From positions 7,078,891 to 7,142,890 of the forward strand of contig OY744461.1 in assembly GCA_963556145.1 (NCBI GenBank): 64,000 nt of DNA, given 5' to 3'. This document shows positions 34,156 through 44,846 of the stretch, piece after piece. The notes beneath the pieces are model-generated. The model saw only the letters and a list, made by a program, of their open reading frames with translations. It was not told the DNA's origin and did no database searches. How positions within the stretch are numbered: position 1 is the first letter of the stretch; each line of letters opens with the position of its first letter. Position numbers and translations under genes: made by a program. This DNA comes from Hygrocybe punicea (Eukaryota; Basidiomycota; Agaricomycetes; Agaricales; Hygrophoraceae).

Positions 34156-37100
34156 AAGTCGAGGACCCGGAGATACCTCTCGGAAAGGACGCACCGGGAG
34201 ATGAGAAGCCGCCACTCGAAAGCGACCACACCTATACCACGAACTATGCTTCCCTTTTGCCGTTTCCCCTAGAAGAGGACTTATGTTTTTCTATCGATTT
34301 AGATTTCTCTTCGTCTCAGCCTCAGACTGCTGCCCAGTACATTTCATTGTTGACCGATGTACAAAATTAGCTACGTACTACCGATACCCTTCCTTCGTCT
34401 TGTTCCATCTCCGCTCCTGCGTCACATATTTCTTCTTCGAATATTTGTAACAAAGCCTCTACTGAACATGCTACTTATATCTCGTATACCACCCCCCCTA
34501 CCAGGGACCTAAAAGGAGTCGTTACCAAGAAAAAGTATAAGAAGGTAGCCGATCATATCTGCCCAATTTCTACCACTCTCCCCGACGAATACCGTATCAT
34601 ATGTGAGATCACCGGCGACCCGCTAGCCGATTTACCCACGCTCCCGACTCACCCGCCCGACTTTACACCCGGCACCCGCTATACCCAGGAACGACACAAC
34701 GCGATGCCGATGAACCCGGATGGATTCCTTTGGCCTGAGGAAGAAAAACTCGGCCACCATATCATCAAAACGCAAGAAGCCGCCTTCGCCTGGAACGAAT
34801 CCGAGAAAGGCCAGTTCAATACGGACTACTTCCCGCCGATCCACATTCCCACCGTACCGCACGACCCGTGGGTCCATCGCAATATCCCAATCCCACCCGG
34901 CATCCTTAACGAAGTCATCGGCATCATCAAAGACAAAATTAACGCCGGTACCTATGAACCCTCGAATTCGTCATACCGCTCCCGCTGGTTCTGCGTTTTG
35001 AAAAAGGATGGGAAGTCTCTTCGAATCGTCCACGATCTACAGCCGCTTAACGCCGTCACTATCCGCGATCCCGCCGTACCGCCCATGACCGAGCACTTGG
35101 CCGAGGCCTTTGGTGGCCACTCTTGTTACGCTTCCTTTGACCTCTTCGTCTCTTTCGACCAATGCCTCGTCCACCCCTCGTCTCGGGACTATATGACCTT
35201 TCAGTCTCCACTCGGAACGCTTCGACTTACGCAGATTGCTATGGGATACACAAATTCCCCGCAGATCCTACACGGTGACTCCACGTACATCCTCCGTGAC
35301 GAAATCCCTCATCTTGCCGTTCCGTATATGGACGATATTCCCGTCAAAGGGCCTCCAACCCGCTATGAGCAACCCGACGGTACCTACGAGACTATACCCG
35401 AGAACCCGGCAATCCGACGTTTCATTTGGGAACACTTCCAAGGTGTCAACCGCGTCATCCAGCGTTTCCGCTATGTCGGTGGTACCTTCAATGGCAAAAA
35501 ACTCGAGTTGTGTCGACCCTCAGTCATCGTTGTTGGCCACCGATGCACATACGAAGGAAGAGTAGCCGACGACTCCAAAGTACAGAAGATTCGCGATTGG
35601 CCACTGCCGACCAACCTCACCGAAGTTCGCGCCTTTCTCGGTATCTGCGGCGTCTTGTGTATTTTTATCAAGGACTTCTCGCTCCACTCCCAACCCCTCG
35701 TCCGTCTTACCTGCAAAGGTATACCCTTCGAATTTGGTGAAGAAGAAGAGACCGCCGTCGACTACCTCAAAAACGCCGTCATTACATCGCCAGCGCTGCG
35801 TGCTATCGACTACACGCGTGAATGGGAAGTGATTCTCGCCGTCGATTCATCCGTTCTTGGAGTCGGCTTCGTTCTTATGCAAATCCGCGCCGACGGAAAG
35901 CGCTATCCGAATCGTTTTGGTTCAATATCGTGGAACGAACGCGAAGCCCGATACTCTCAGTCCAAGCTCGAGCTTTACGGTCTCTTCAGGGCCCTCCGTG
36001 CCTATCAGATTTTCATTATCGGCGTCCGCAACCTCACCGTTGAAGTCGACGCGAAGTACATAAAAGGGATGCTCAACAACCCCGACATTCAGCCCAATGC
36101 AACGATCAACCGATGGATAGCCGGCGTGCTCTTATTTGACTTTAGACTCGTTCACGTACCCACTTCCGCACACGGTGCACCCGACGGACTCTCCCGATGT
36201 CCCCGCGCTGCAGAAGACCCCGAGGAGATCAACGATTCCGACGATTGGCTCGACCACTCCTACAGTTTCTTTATGGAAGTCGTCAACTACCGACCCGTCC
36301 CCATACCGTCTAAGCCGATTGCCGTATGCGGCCGCTGCCGTGCCACAGCCGACCGACTCCAAGAATTACCCGCCGTCCTCGTCTACACAAATCAGGAAGC
36401 CGTTTCTGACATACCGCGATCCGATAAAGCCCGCGCGGCCGACGCTCGTCTTGCCCTCGTCGAGATCTGGTTACGAGATCTAACCCGACCCGCGAACTTC
36501 ACGGACGAAGAATACCGTCTGTTCTTATGATACGCCCTTGAATTCTTCGTCACCGATAACAAGCTTTGGCGCAAAGACCGTCACGGAAAACACAAACTTG
36601 TCATACCGCCCGACCACCGGCTTCAGTTACTCAAAGACGCTCACGACTCTCTTGGCCACAAAGGTATATTCTCCGTCCGCGCTCAGCTACTCGATCGTTT
36701 CTGGTGGCCGCACCTCGACCACGACGTTAAGTGGTACGTCCAGTCTTGCCATCAGTGCCAAGTACGGCAAATGCGTTATCATCACATTCCGCCCACCGTC
36801 GCTACACCAGCCTCACTATTTCGTAAAGCGTATGTCGACACAATGTTTATGCCACAATCCGGCGGCTATCGATACATCGTCCAAGCCCGTTGCTCCCTGT
36901 CCGCCTACCCTGAGTTCCGCATGTTACGCCGCGAGACCGGCTCCACCATCGGCTCGTTCTTGTTCGAAGACATCTTATGCCGTTGGGGCGCTCTCGAAGA
37001 AATCGTCACCGACAACGGCAAGCCGTTCGTAGAAGCGCTCGACTATCTCGCCTCCCGCTACGGTATCCGCCACATCCGCATTTCGCCCTATAACTCACAA

Positions 37101-37805
37101 GCGAACGGACCCGTTGAGCGTCGCCACCTAGATGTCCGGGAGGCCATTATGAAAAGTTGTGACGGAGATGAAAAGAAATGGCACACCGTAACCCACTCCG
37201 TATTTTGGGCCGAACGGGTCACGACACACAAAAGCCTCGGATACTCGTCCTACTACATCGCACACGGAGTAGAACCGCTTTTTCCATTCGATTTTGCCAA
37301 AGCTACGTACATGGTTCCGATGCAAGATACGATGTCTATGACTGACCTCATAGTCATCCGCGCCCAACAACTTCGTAAACGAGAAGCCGACCTCGATCGG
37401 GTCAAAGAAAAGCTTACCAAATCTCGGCTCGCGTCCGCCCGGCAATTCAAGCAGAAATACGCCAACACGATCAAAGTTGACGACTTCGAACCCGGTAACC
37501 TCGTTCTCGTCCGAAATTCACGTATCGAAATGTCTCTCGATCGTAAAGCAAAACCGCGGTACTTTGGACCCATGGTTGTCGTCAGGAAAACAGAAGGCGG
37601 ATCCTACATACTCGCCGAACTCGACGGTGCGGTTTCTAAATCTCGATTTGCCGCTTTCCGAGTCGTACCCTACCACGCCCGCTCAAAAATATCGATACCG
37701 TTGGACGACTTCTTACAATACCCCGATGCCGACGATACCGATTCAAACGATCTTGATGATCCGACGTACCCGCCCTCTATAGACTCCTCACCCGACGACG
37801 ATTAA
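34152..37805 (+). pseudogene. gypsy pol: reverse transcriptase, RNase H, integrase, two in-frame stops
   Basis: The frame is -1 relative to gag/protease. It begins LEVEDPEIPLGK at the gag stop, meets TAG at 34368-34370, then is open from 34371 to TGA at 36528-36530, and open again in the same frame to 37805. Reverse transcriptase motifs: SRWFCVLKKDGKSLRIVHDL, FDLFVSFDQ and the catalytic VPYMDDIPVKG. The RNase H part has EVILAVDSSVLGVGF, SQSKLELYGLFRAL and LTVEVDAKYIKGML. Integrase has a zinc-binding HH-CC segment (HDSLGHKG...SCHQCQ) and a DDE triad: Asp in AYVDTMFM, Asp in IVTDNGKPF, Glu in NGPVERRHLD. No chromodomain seen at the acidic C-terminus. The stops leave this copy unable to make full pol. 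Confidence 0.92.
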
Positions 37806-38014
37806 GCATTTCATTTATATTCTGTCCACGTTATACCCCCATTTTATTTAGTTCCTCTTAGTTTTCTAACGATATGACGAATGATGCGAATAGTCCTATG
37901 TCTTCGGGAGCCGATCGGCTTTCCTTAGCTGGGTGAACAAGCTGACACGTCTTTTATGTACACTATATATTTTTTTTATATATACAATGGGCTCGTTATT
38001 TTTATATATATATT

Positions 38015-39411
38015 TTACAGGCGGCCGGTCTCGTAATCCCGCTTCAACATCGCCAACCTTGAGGTCGACCGTTCGAGATTGACGCGAAGCCGCTGGAACT
38101 CTTGACCGAAGTGGACAAGGTGACGGTTGACGTTGGTGCCCAGGGCTCCCAGCTCCTCCGTAAGGACCGCTAGCCGCGCCGACACTTGCTCGTAATTCTC
38201 CATCGTCAAAACGAACGGGTTCACTGCCGAGGCCGTCCTAAGCCTTTTCGTCGGCCGCTCTTCCTCCGACTCCTCCTCGTCTTCATCATCGTCCTCGACC
38301 GACTCCACCTCCTCGACCCGCGATTTGCTCGTTGAGGCCCGGGCAGGCCTACTGCGGATGGGCTTTGTCGTGAACGACAACGGCTTCCTCGTGCCGACCG
38401 CGACCTCTTTGCCCTTTCCGGTATCCACCTTGCGCCGACCCCCGCCCGTCCGGTGTGTAGCGTTAGTACATCTCTTCTTCAGCCTCCGGCATCGTTCGCA
38501 CACGTAGCCCGTGACACCTCGACACGCCTCTTGCGCCTTGACACAGTTGGTGCAGGGTTGTAGGGGAAACGGCCCGGTGAACTATTACCAGGATCAGTGA
38601 CTAAAGAACAAAGGAACCGACACAGGAACTCACCGTCGTACCAGCCAGGTCTCCGGTCTCTACGCCTGGCGTATCTACGTCTTCTACATCGGCCAGTGTC
38701 TCTGGTGCCGGGTCGACGGGGCCTTCCTCTGGCTCAACTGCGGCTTCGCCCTCCGGAATCGACTCAGTCCTTGGTTCACCCGCGACCGATGCGTTTGCTT
38801 CAGCTCGCCGTTCTTCGCTGAGCCACCACCGATACGCGGCTTCATCCCTTTCAACCCGGTCCGCTTCTTGATTCCAGTGCTGCTCGTGTTGTTCTATTCT
38901 AAGCCACTCCCGCCTTTCCTCTGCCGCCTTTCGCCTTTTCTCCGCCTCCGCTCGTGCATTTGCCTCTGCCATCCGTCTGGCCTCCTCTTCCCGCGTAGCC
39001 GCTTCTTCATCCGCCTGCCGTCTGGCTTCTTCCTGTTCCTGCCTCTCCCGGTCCGCCGCTTCTTTCAGCCACTCTTCGACATCGTTGGCGTACGATTGGC
39101 GGTCGGCCCATAACGGTGGCATTACTGGCCTCGTACCACCAGCTCGGAGTTCCGCGACGATTCCATTATAAGCACGCTGGCGGGACGACATGAGCTATCT
39201 TAGGACACGCGTAGTCAATAAGGAAACTCACCAGCGCCTTCTTGCGGCCGCTTAACCATTGTTGGGCCATCCCCTCGTTGCCGTCCACCATCGTTACGAG
39301 GTCGTCGCTATGAAACACGGTGACCGCGTTGACGGCCTCTTCGTAGTCTGCCCGGACATCGGGTTCGATGCTTTCGACGAAGGCGAGGAAGTTGTTGTAG
39401 ACTTGGGACAT
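38015..39411 (-). CDS. antisense gene in gypsy element: coiled-coil protein with Zn2Cys6-like cluster
   Basis: A spliced gene opposite to gag-pol, between pol and the 3' LTR. Exons 39232-39411, 38634-39194 and 38015-38581 join in frame (GT-AG) to 435 codons with no stop. It starts MSQVYNNFLAFVESIEPDV; the middle is a long Glu/Arg/Ala-rich helix (EEARRQADEEAATREEEARR) likely to form a coiled coil, followed by an acidic stretch. Exon 3 opens with CTNCVKAQEAC-(7 residues)-CERCRRLKKRC, that is CX2CX6C-X7-CX2CX6C, the spacing of fungal Zn(II)2Cys6 DNA-binding clusters. A basic and acidic linker and a C-terminal helix come next. The open frame while gag-pol is broken suggests selection or recency. 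Role unknown; DNA or RNA binding is inferred from the cysteine spacing only. Confidence 0.82.
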
Positions 39412-39581
39412 TGTGAACGTGTGATGGTGTAGAGGAAAGGTCGGATCAACAACGAGAAAATTTTTATTTTTTTTACTTTGCCGTTGTTTGGCCGCTCACG
39501 TGATTGGCCACATTCGCGACCCGCATTCGGAGACCCCATATTCTCGACCACGGATGGTCTCTATTAGAAGACCCAAGGAGA

Positions 39582-40374
39582 TGTAGAGGGTCCTCAACCC
39601 TCTGAGGCCGTAACATCGATATCTAGCGAATCCGCTCGAACCCGACGTCTCTAGCAATCTACGTTCGAACCCGACACAACCCGATGCAACCCGATGCATA
39701 CCAACTAGCACGGCTGCTCACGTACCTGGTCGGTCTATCTCCTAAACTCGCGGAACTTCAAATATCAAAGATAGATCTCATCGGACTGGGATCCCAACAT
39801 CGGACTTGCCTTATTCACGCCTAGCGTTTCCCTTATGGGGATATAGTAAAGTATTTTGCATCTTTTACGGTTTTTATATCTTCCACCCATTTTCCCTGTC
39901 ATCGTCGCCTCGCAACGCTCTTCCTACTTCCCCATTTTTATTCTCCTTTGTTTCCTCTCATTGGCCGAGGACTCTTGTCCGAATCTAGGTACAGAACTTT
40001 GTAGTATAAAAATGGTGCCCAAGCGCCGTCTCTAAATAAGAAACCAGTTCCCCCATTTCCTCTCTCTGAGAATTAGTCTCTCAGTAAAATCCATCGCACA
40101 CATTGCTCGTCGGATTCCTCGACGCCCTCCCCGTCGTTCTACCACCTTTATCTCTACGTCCCTCGTCACCCGACACCCGACCCGCCGTACCCGACATCGT
40201 TGGCTTCGTCAGCTTCGATCGGTCTCGATAGATTTCAGTAGTTTACTCGGCGGCTTCATACCTTTTATATCCTATTATCTTACTGAAGCTTGTTAGACTA
40301 TTCCTAGTCACTTCTACGCTGACCCCACAGGCTTAGGATTATTATTCCGCAGCCACCCCGACCTCGCCTTTACA
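39582..40374 (+). repeat. 3' LTR of gypsy element
   Basis: 793 bp, nearly identical to 30559-31353 with scattered single changes; followed by the GCGG duplication. Confidence 0.94.
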
Positions 40375-41160
40375 GCGGGGTTGGTGCACCCAACCCCACT
40401 GCCAATCATAAGTGTATTTATTAATAATGAAGTCAGCTAATAGTACTCTACACACCAGCCCAACGACGCCCATGCCCACGCCCACACCCTCGCCCTTGCC
40501 CATGCCCATGGCAGCACCAGCACCATCACCATCACCAGCGCCAACACCAGCACCAGCAACGCACCAGCACCAACACTAAAAACGTAAGTGTACTTTTTTA
40601 TTTCTATGTTACTAACTACTTCACGAAGCATGGCCAGCACCAGCACATCACCAGCACCAGCAGCAGCACTGGCAGCAGCAGCACAACACCAGCAACAGCA
40701 GCATCAACAGCAGTGGCAATGGCACCAGGGCCGGCACCAGCCAACAACACCAGCCCGGCGACAACACCAGCAGCAGCAGCAGCAGCAGCGGCATCAACAG
40801 CACCGGGGGTGGCACAGGCACGCCCACGCAAACGCTGATGCCCCAACTATGCGAACATGCACGCCGTCGTCCATGGCAATGGCAACGACGGCTCAAACGG
40901 AGGCGAGGGGAGCAGCAGGAGCCACGGGGTCACCAGCAGCAGCAGGGACCAGGTCCCCACCCCAGTGAACACCTCGCGACCATGCAGCCCAGCATCAATT
41001 GACATCGGGGCTATGTTCGTGAGGTTAAAGGGGGTGTGTGCCTCACCAACACAAGGTGATACCCGTGGATACACACAAATGTAAATATTTACCAGAAGAT
41101 AATGAGTTCCCTAGATAGATGAACAGCTACAATAATATATTGTAATTTTTTTAAATAAAA
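40375..41160. repeat. CAC/CAG-rich low-complexity body of element A
   Basis: Long runs of CAC, CAG and CCA triplets with (CAG) runs near 40770-40790. The segment 40584-40637 looks like an intron: donor GTAAGT, branch TACTAAC at 40610-40616, acceptor CCAG. Triplet-rich frames on both strands are unlikely to be proteins by themselves. Confidence 0.6.
40971..41026. repeat. 56-bp dyad shared by hAT-type elements (copy in A)
   Basis: An imperfect palindrome centred on TCAATTGA (40995-41002), running from ACCTCGCGA to the matching GTGAGGT. Similar dyads lie at 50115-50170, 56717-56771, 58926-58979 and 59018-59073. Confidence 0.8.
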
Positions 41161-41342
41161 TGCGTGATAAGACTAAAATTGAGTGTCTGAACCGTTCATG
41201 AACCTGGTTCAGGCCCTGAAAAAAAAATCCGAACGGTTCAGGGCGGTTCAGGTTCAGTTCACGTGAAATCCTGAACTGAACTCCGGGTTCAGTTCAGGGT
41301 TAAGCCAAAATGGGTCTGAACTGGACTGAACTGAACTTCCGT

Positions 41343-41941
41343 TGTAGAGGCTCCGGGCCGTCTGGACCCGAATCCTCTTCATATCCCACATCGTCCCCAT
41401 CCATTCCCATTCATGTATTGTCGATTCTGCCTGATTCCGGTCCTCTCCGTCGATTCCACTCCGGATCCCCCTCCAGAATCGTTCATACTCAAGATGCGAT
41501 GTCTCTAACGACCCGGAATCACTACGTATATAGTCATATATCATGTATCTACATTTCCCGTCTCCTAGTACATAGCATTCCTCCACTCCACTCCACTCCT
41601 ATCAGTTACAGCCTTCGCTTGTAGTACATAGTTACTACAGCACAGGATCACTCCCAGTAGTATAAAAGATGTACCCTTATACTACAACCATATCATATTA
41701 CATCCCATCATATTACAGGTTATCACTCCCCTTCAGTTCTACACTTTTAGTCCTCGCTTCGTATTGTCTCCATATTAGTCTTCGTACTCCACTCCCTTCA
41801 CTTCCCCTCTGATCCAGAACCCCGGATTCGGGTTGGATTGACTAGACTACATAGAAACACTTTACTCCTCTGATCACTTCTTAGCTGATCACCCTTTCCA
41901 TAGATTCCCATTCCGTGTCTACAAAAGAACTCGCCGTCACA
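41343..41941 (+). mobile_element. solo LTR inside element A
   Basis: 599 bp beginning TGTAGAGGCTCC and ending CCGTCACA, flanked by CCGT on both sides (41339-41342 and 41942-41945). Its first 160 bp align with the sequence at 63835-64000, so it belongs to a repeated LTR family. A TATAAAA-like run is at about 41663. Excising it restores the right TIR of element A, which supports the boundaries. Confidence 0.85.
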
Positions 41942-42455
41942 CCGTAGCACTAGGAGAGTCATCATACATCTCCTCAATCATCATTGCCATCTCCTATTCC
42001 ATCTCCTATCACACCACTGATGAGTGGATCACCAGCCATCACTCCTCCATGTGAAGCCACTCCTGCCAGCTCTTCAGCTCCACAACACATTCAACCATGC
42101 ACATATCTTCGAGGCTATGGTGGCTCTGCACCACCACATGGCCCATTATGTGCAGGTGGTGTTGCCTGACGTTCTCAGGCTGATGAGAATTGGCAGACTC
42201 AAAGTGGCAACCTTGACATGATGTTCATGGCTGCTACAGATATGATTGATCAGGGGAAGGAGCGTGATCATGAGTGCAAGATGAAGGAGACAGAGCTCAA
42301 GTTGGAGAGATACAAGGCCAAAGGTCTGTGACTACAGTATTCACTCAAGGTGCTCAATCTAGAGAAACAAAAAAATGGAGTTAGATGCACAGCACAGTCA
42401 TGAAGCCCATCAAGAATGCATTATGTTGATGTATATCCAATATGAGGAACTCCGG

Positions 42456-42587
42456 TGGAGTGGTTGTGCCTGAGTCATCACGTGACCAGGCTCCCACGGT
42501 TGGTCCTAGTTAGTAGCGTTCCGGATGTAGTAGTCAGTTCAGTTCAGCCTTATCCAGTCGTTCCACCTGATTCCAGTGTGAGCTCCC
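42456..42587 (+). repeat. 5' LTR of TRIM-like element
   Basis: 132 bp; differs from the 3' copy at only a few positions. Confidence 0.85.
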
Positions 42588-42939
42588 AGAGAGGTCCCTC
42601 GGGACCTCTCCAACGTGGTGATGAGAGTGTTCTTCGACCCACACCTCTCTTTTTTTCTCTCGGGTTCCTACTCCTTACGACTTTTTTGCGAGACGACCTT
42701 TTTTTGGCCTCACCACCCACTGCTGCACAACCGCGCATTTTCCCTTCACTCACAGCCGTACAACACTCAAATTACCCCACGGTGCACATGTTCAACCCAA
42801 TAGGGCCCTGCGTTGCCCTGCATTGACCCAAAAAACATGCCCGCGACCCTTCTCAGCACCCAAGTGGCAGGCCACGTCACTTTTTTTGACCCCCCGAATT
42901 TCCACTTTCCTTAGACCCAACCATGTCCAGACGACCCCC

Positions 42940-43740
42940 TGCAACTTTGTTTGACATTCCAGAGCCCCGCGTTCCCCATCAGGATCCCACATAGCCCACC
43001 ACTGCGAGTTTTGGACAACCCAACAAAAATCGCAGCGCCGCCGTGCGGACCCCATTTTTTTCATGCACCCCGGACCCAAAATGCACACGTTCGACTCCCC
43101 ACACCCTTGGCTCATCTGCCAGAACCCCCCGTCGCGCCTCGTCGTCTCAAACGAACCGCCCCGCACCGTTTGGTCACCCCATGGATCTGCCACGTCACCA
43201 CGGTTGGACCCCCCGTTTCTTGTCACCCCCACCCATACACAGACCCATTCAACTCCCCGCACATTTGTTCCACCAGCCAGGACCCCCCGTTCCCCTCCAT
43301 TGTGCCAAACGAACCCTCACCGCCATTTTTGGTCACACCATGGATCCTCCAAGTCTTCCCCGTTGGACCCCCGTTCTTTTGTGTACCCCAGCCCAAGGGG
43401 CATTCGTTTGAGCCCCAAACCCTCGTCTGACTCCCTAGAGGCCCCCCGTTCACTGTCGTCACCCCAAACGAGCCCACCCCGCCCTTCTTGGCAACCCAAC
43501 GACTGTGCTACGTCACCACTGTGCGGCCCCATCCTGCCAATGCAACTGGCCCCGGGAGCCCTCGTTCAGCTCCCCGCAGCCTCGTTCTCGACCATGGCAA
43601 CTGCCCTAGACCCTGTAGGAACCCAAACAAGTCACTCCAGCCCCCCACACGCCCTCGTTTGGTCGCATACCACCCCGCTATCGACCCCAACAGCGACATG
43701 CACCCCCACGGACCCAAACAAATCACCACAATGACCACTT
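42940..43740 (+). repeat. degenerate ~160-bp tandem repeats inside TRIM-like element
   Basis: Three clear diverged units start near 43119, 43278 and 43440. Each has ACCCCCCGT or GCCCCCCGT, then CAAACGA(A/G)CC, then a TTTGGTCACxCCATGGAT-like block and a GTTGGACCCCC-like end. Flanking sequence on both sides looks like further decayed units. The region is strongly C-rich on the plus strand. Overlapping open frames here are a result of the composition. Confidence 0.6.
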
Positions 43741-44241
43741 TGCGCATCGGTGCTAGCCCCCATATGTTTCCTTTTTCACTATGCCTTGTCGCGTTCCATC
43801 CCGTTTCCAACCCCTTATGACAATTTTTGGATATCTGAGCGCCATGCACCTATGAATCACCACTACTTTACAATGTCCCACGTTTACCCGATTTCCATCA
43901 ACACCGTTACCCTATTGACCACCAGAACTTTCACCTGTGCCACGTCACTTGCTAGGACGATTCGAGGGATTTTGGATCTTGTGTTGTAAGCCCTAGCCCT
44001 TGCAAGGGAGGCATTTGAAGAGTATGAGTTTGGAAGGAGAGTCTTGTATAGCTTGGTCATCTACCGCTTCCTGCGCGAGGACGACTTCCCGCTTCACGAT
44101 ATAAGGCCCCAGCCTTGACTCGAGGCATTCTGAGGGACTGGGAGTCATGGCTTTAGAGTTTTTGGTTAGATTTTGTTTGTTTTGTGATCTTTTTTGTAGC
44201 AGTATGGTGACAAGGGTGTCGCCATGTGGAGGAGGGGCACT

Positions 44242-44373
44242 TGGAGTGGTTGTGCCTGAGTCATCACGTGACCAGGCTCCCACAGTTGGTCCTAGTTAGT
44301 AGCATTCCGGATGTAGTAGTCAGTTCAGTTCAGCCTTATCCAGTCGTTCCACCCGATTCCAGTGTGAGCTCCA
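44242..44373 (+). repeat. 3' LTR of TRIM-like element
   Basis: 132 bp; ends CTCCA and is followed by the CCGG duplication. Confidence 0.85.
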
Positions 44374-44846
44374 CCGGTGGAAAAACCAACCTCAGGGAGA
44401 TGAACCAATTGGAATACCACCTCTGCAACTCCCCACACCAGTCCTGGGTTTCCCATTGATGCAAGGCCAATACTCGGATCACAGTCTGGATGTTCAGAGG
44501 ATGGCTGACGCTGAAGTTGACTCACAATCTGGTGATGTTGCAGGTGTGCCATACAAAGTGGATGTGAGTGGATATAGACATAACTAGGCAATGTGTACAT
44601 TACTATTGCCTGTTTTTTTTCTTCTTCCTTTTCACTCAATATATGCAAATCTGTGACAAAAATATCATTCAGGGAAGTACAACCAAAGCGAGTACAAGAT
44701 GACATAAAACAGAAAGAGGCAATGGTGATGGCTTAGAACAGTGAAAAGTTTACATGGGCAGGGGCAGGAGAAGCTTTTTACGTAGAAGAGGTATAACATT
44801 GGGAAAGAAGCAGACTAAGTAAATGTTCATGAAACAGAGCACATTC

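Larger units (their letters stand above)
30559..40374 (+). mobile_element. Ty3/gypsy LTR retrotransposon with an antisense gene
   Basis: A 9.8-kb element with LTRs 30559-31353 and 39582-40374, a 4-bp duplication GCGG (30555-30558 and 40375-40378), a primer-binding site, gag, and a pol with protease, reverse transcriptase, RNase H and integrase in that order, which is the gypsy arrangement. Three in-frame stops (32974, 34368, 36528) make this copy defective. Between pol and the 3' LTR lies an antisense spliced gene (38015-39411). The LTRs are nearly identical, so insertion is fairly recent. It lies inside hAT-type element A. Confidence 0.96.
29996..41952. mobile_element. hAT-type non-autonomous element A (word GGTTC/GAACC), split by two LTR insertions
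   Basis: The left end TAGTGCTGCCAAAGTTCGGT and the right end, which reads TAGTGCTACGGAAGTTCAGT on the minus strand once a solo LTR is removed, form imperfect TIRs. They are bordered by a perfect 8-bp duplication GGAGAGTC (29988-29995 and 41953-41960). Both ends are packed with the word GGTTC/GAACC: I count twelve copies between 30008 and 30180, and a similar cluster at 41190-41335. Without the gypsy element and solo LTR it is about 1.5 kb. Its body is low-complexity CAC/CAG-rich DNA with an intron-like segment (40584-40637) and a 56-bp dyad (40971-41026) shared with elements B, D and F. TIR type and 8-bp duplication fit the hAT superfamily. No transposase inside. Confidence 0.85.
42456..44373 (+). 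mobile_element. TRIM-like element with 132-bp LTRs
   Basis: Direct repeats 42456-42587 and 44242-44373 begin TGGAGTGGTTG and end GTGAGCTCC(A/C); the flanking duplication is CCGG (42452-42455 and 44374-44377). Very short LTRs and no gag or pol fit a terminal-repeat retrotransposon in miniature. Immediately inside the left LTR is a perfect hairpin (GAGAGGTCCC-TC-GGGACCTCTC, about 42590-42611). A purine-rich GTGGAGGAGGGGCAC (44226-44240) directly precedes the right LTR and may be the polypurine tract. Its excision joins the accessory-gene frame precisely. Confidence 0.85.
25874..44587 (+). pseudogene. accessory gene of a probable PIF/Harbinger element, broken by nested insertions
   Basis: A single old reading frame survives in four pieces: 25874-26915, 29901-29995, 41961-42455 and 44378-44587. 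Piece 1 begins MARKHHPIDT (an ATG at 25925, MPPKGKQRQT, may be the real start) and has a Myb/SANT-like N-terminal region (TDQLIDWLDEHPTEQHMLF, FSDSTQDARAEG). A GT-AG intron follows (26248-26300), then WEQLTTTPEHQNL, an in-frame TGA at 26485-26487, and a Ser/Pro-rich tail. Removing each insertion plus one target duplication restores the frame across every break; the piece 3 to piece 4 junction reads EELRWKNQPQGDEP and ends in TAG at 44585. Piece 3 has its own frameshift and stops. The C-terminal part is helical (MIDQGKERDHECKMKETE). The class is common in agaricomycete repeats; its pairing with the transposase at 44847 is inference. Confidence 0.75.

Noticed and set aside
40437..41084. Overlapping frames rich in Gln, His and Thr in element A, and similar ones in B (49779-50355) and F (56567-57157)
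   Set aside because: Triplet repeats keep several frames open at once on both strands; there is no domain and no start context. Counted as low-complexity element bodies.
42951..43820. Pro/Arg/His-rich frames of 110-223 codons in the TRIM-like element
   Set aside because: They follow the 160-bp C-rich tandem repeats and overlap in all three frames.
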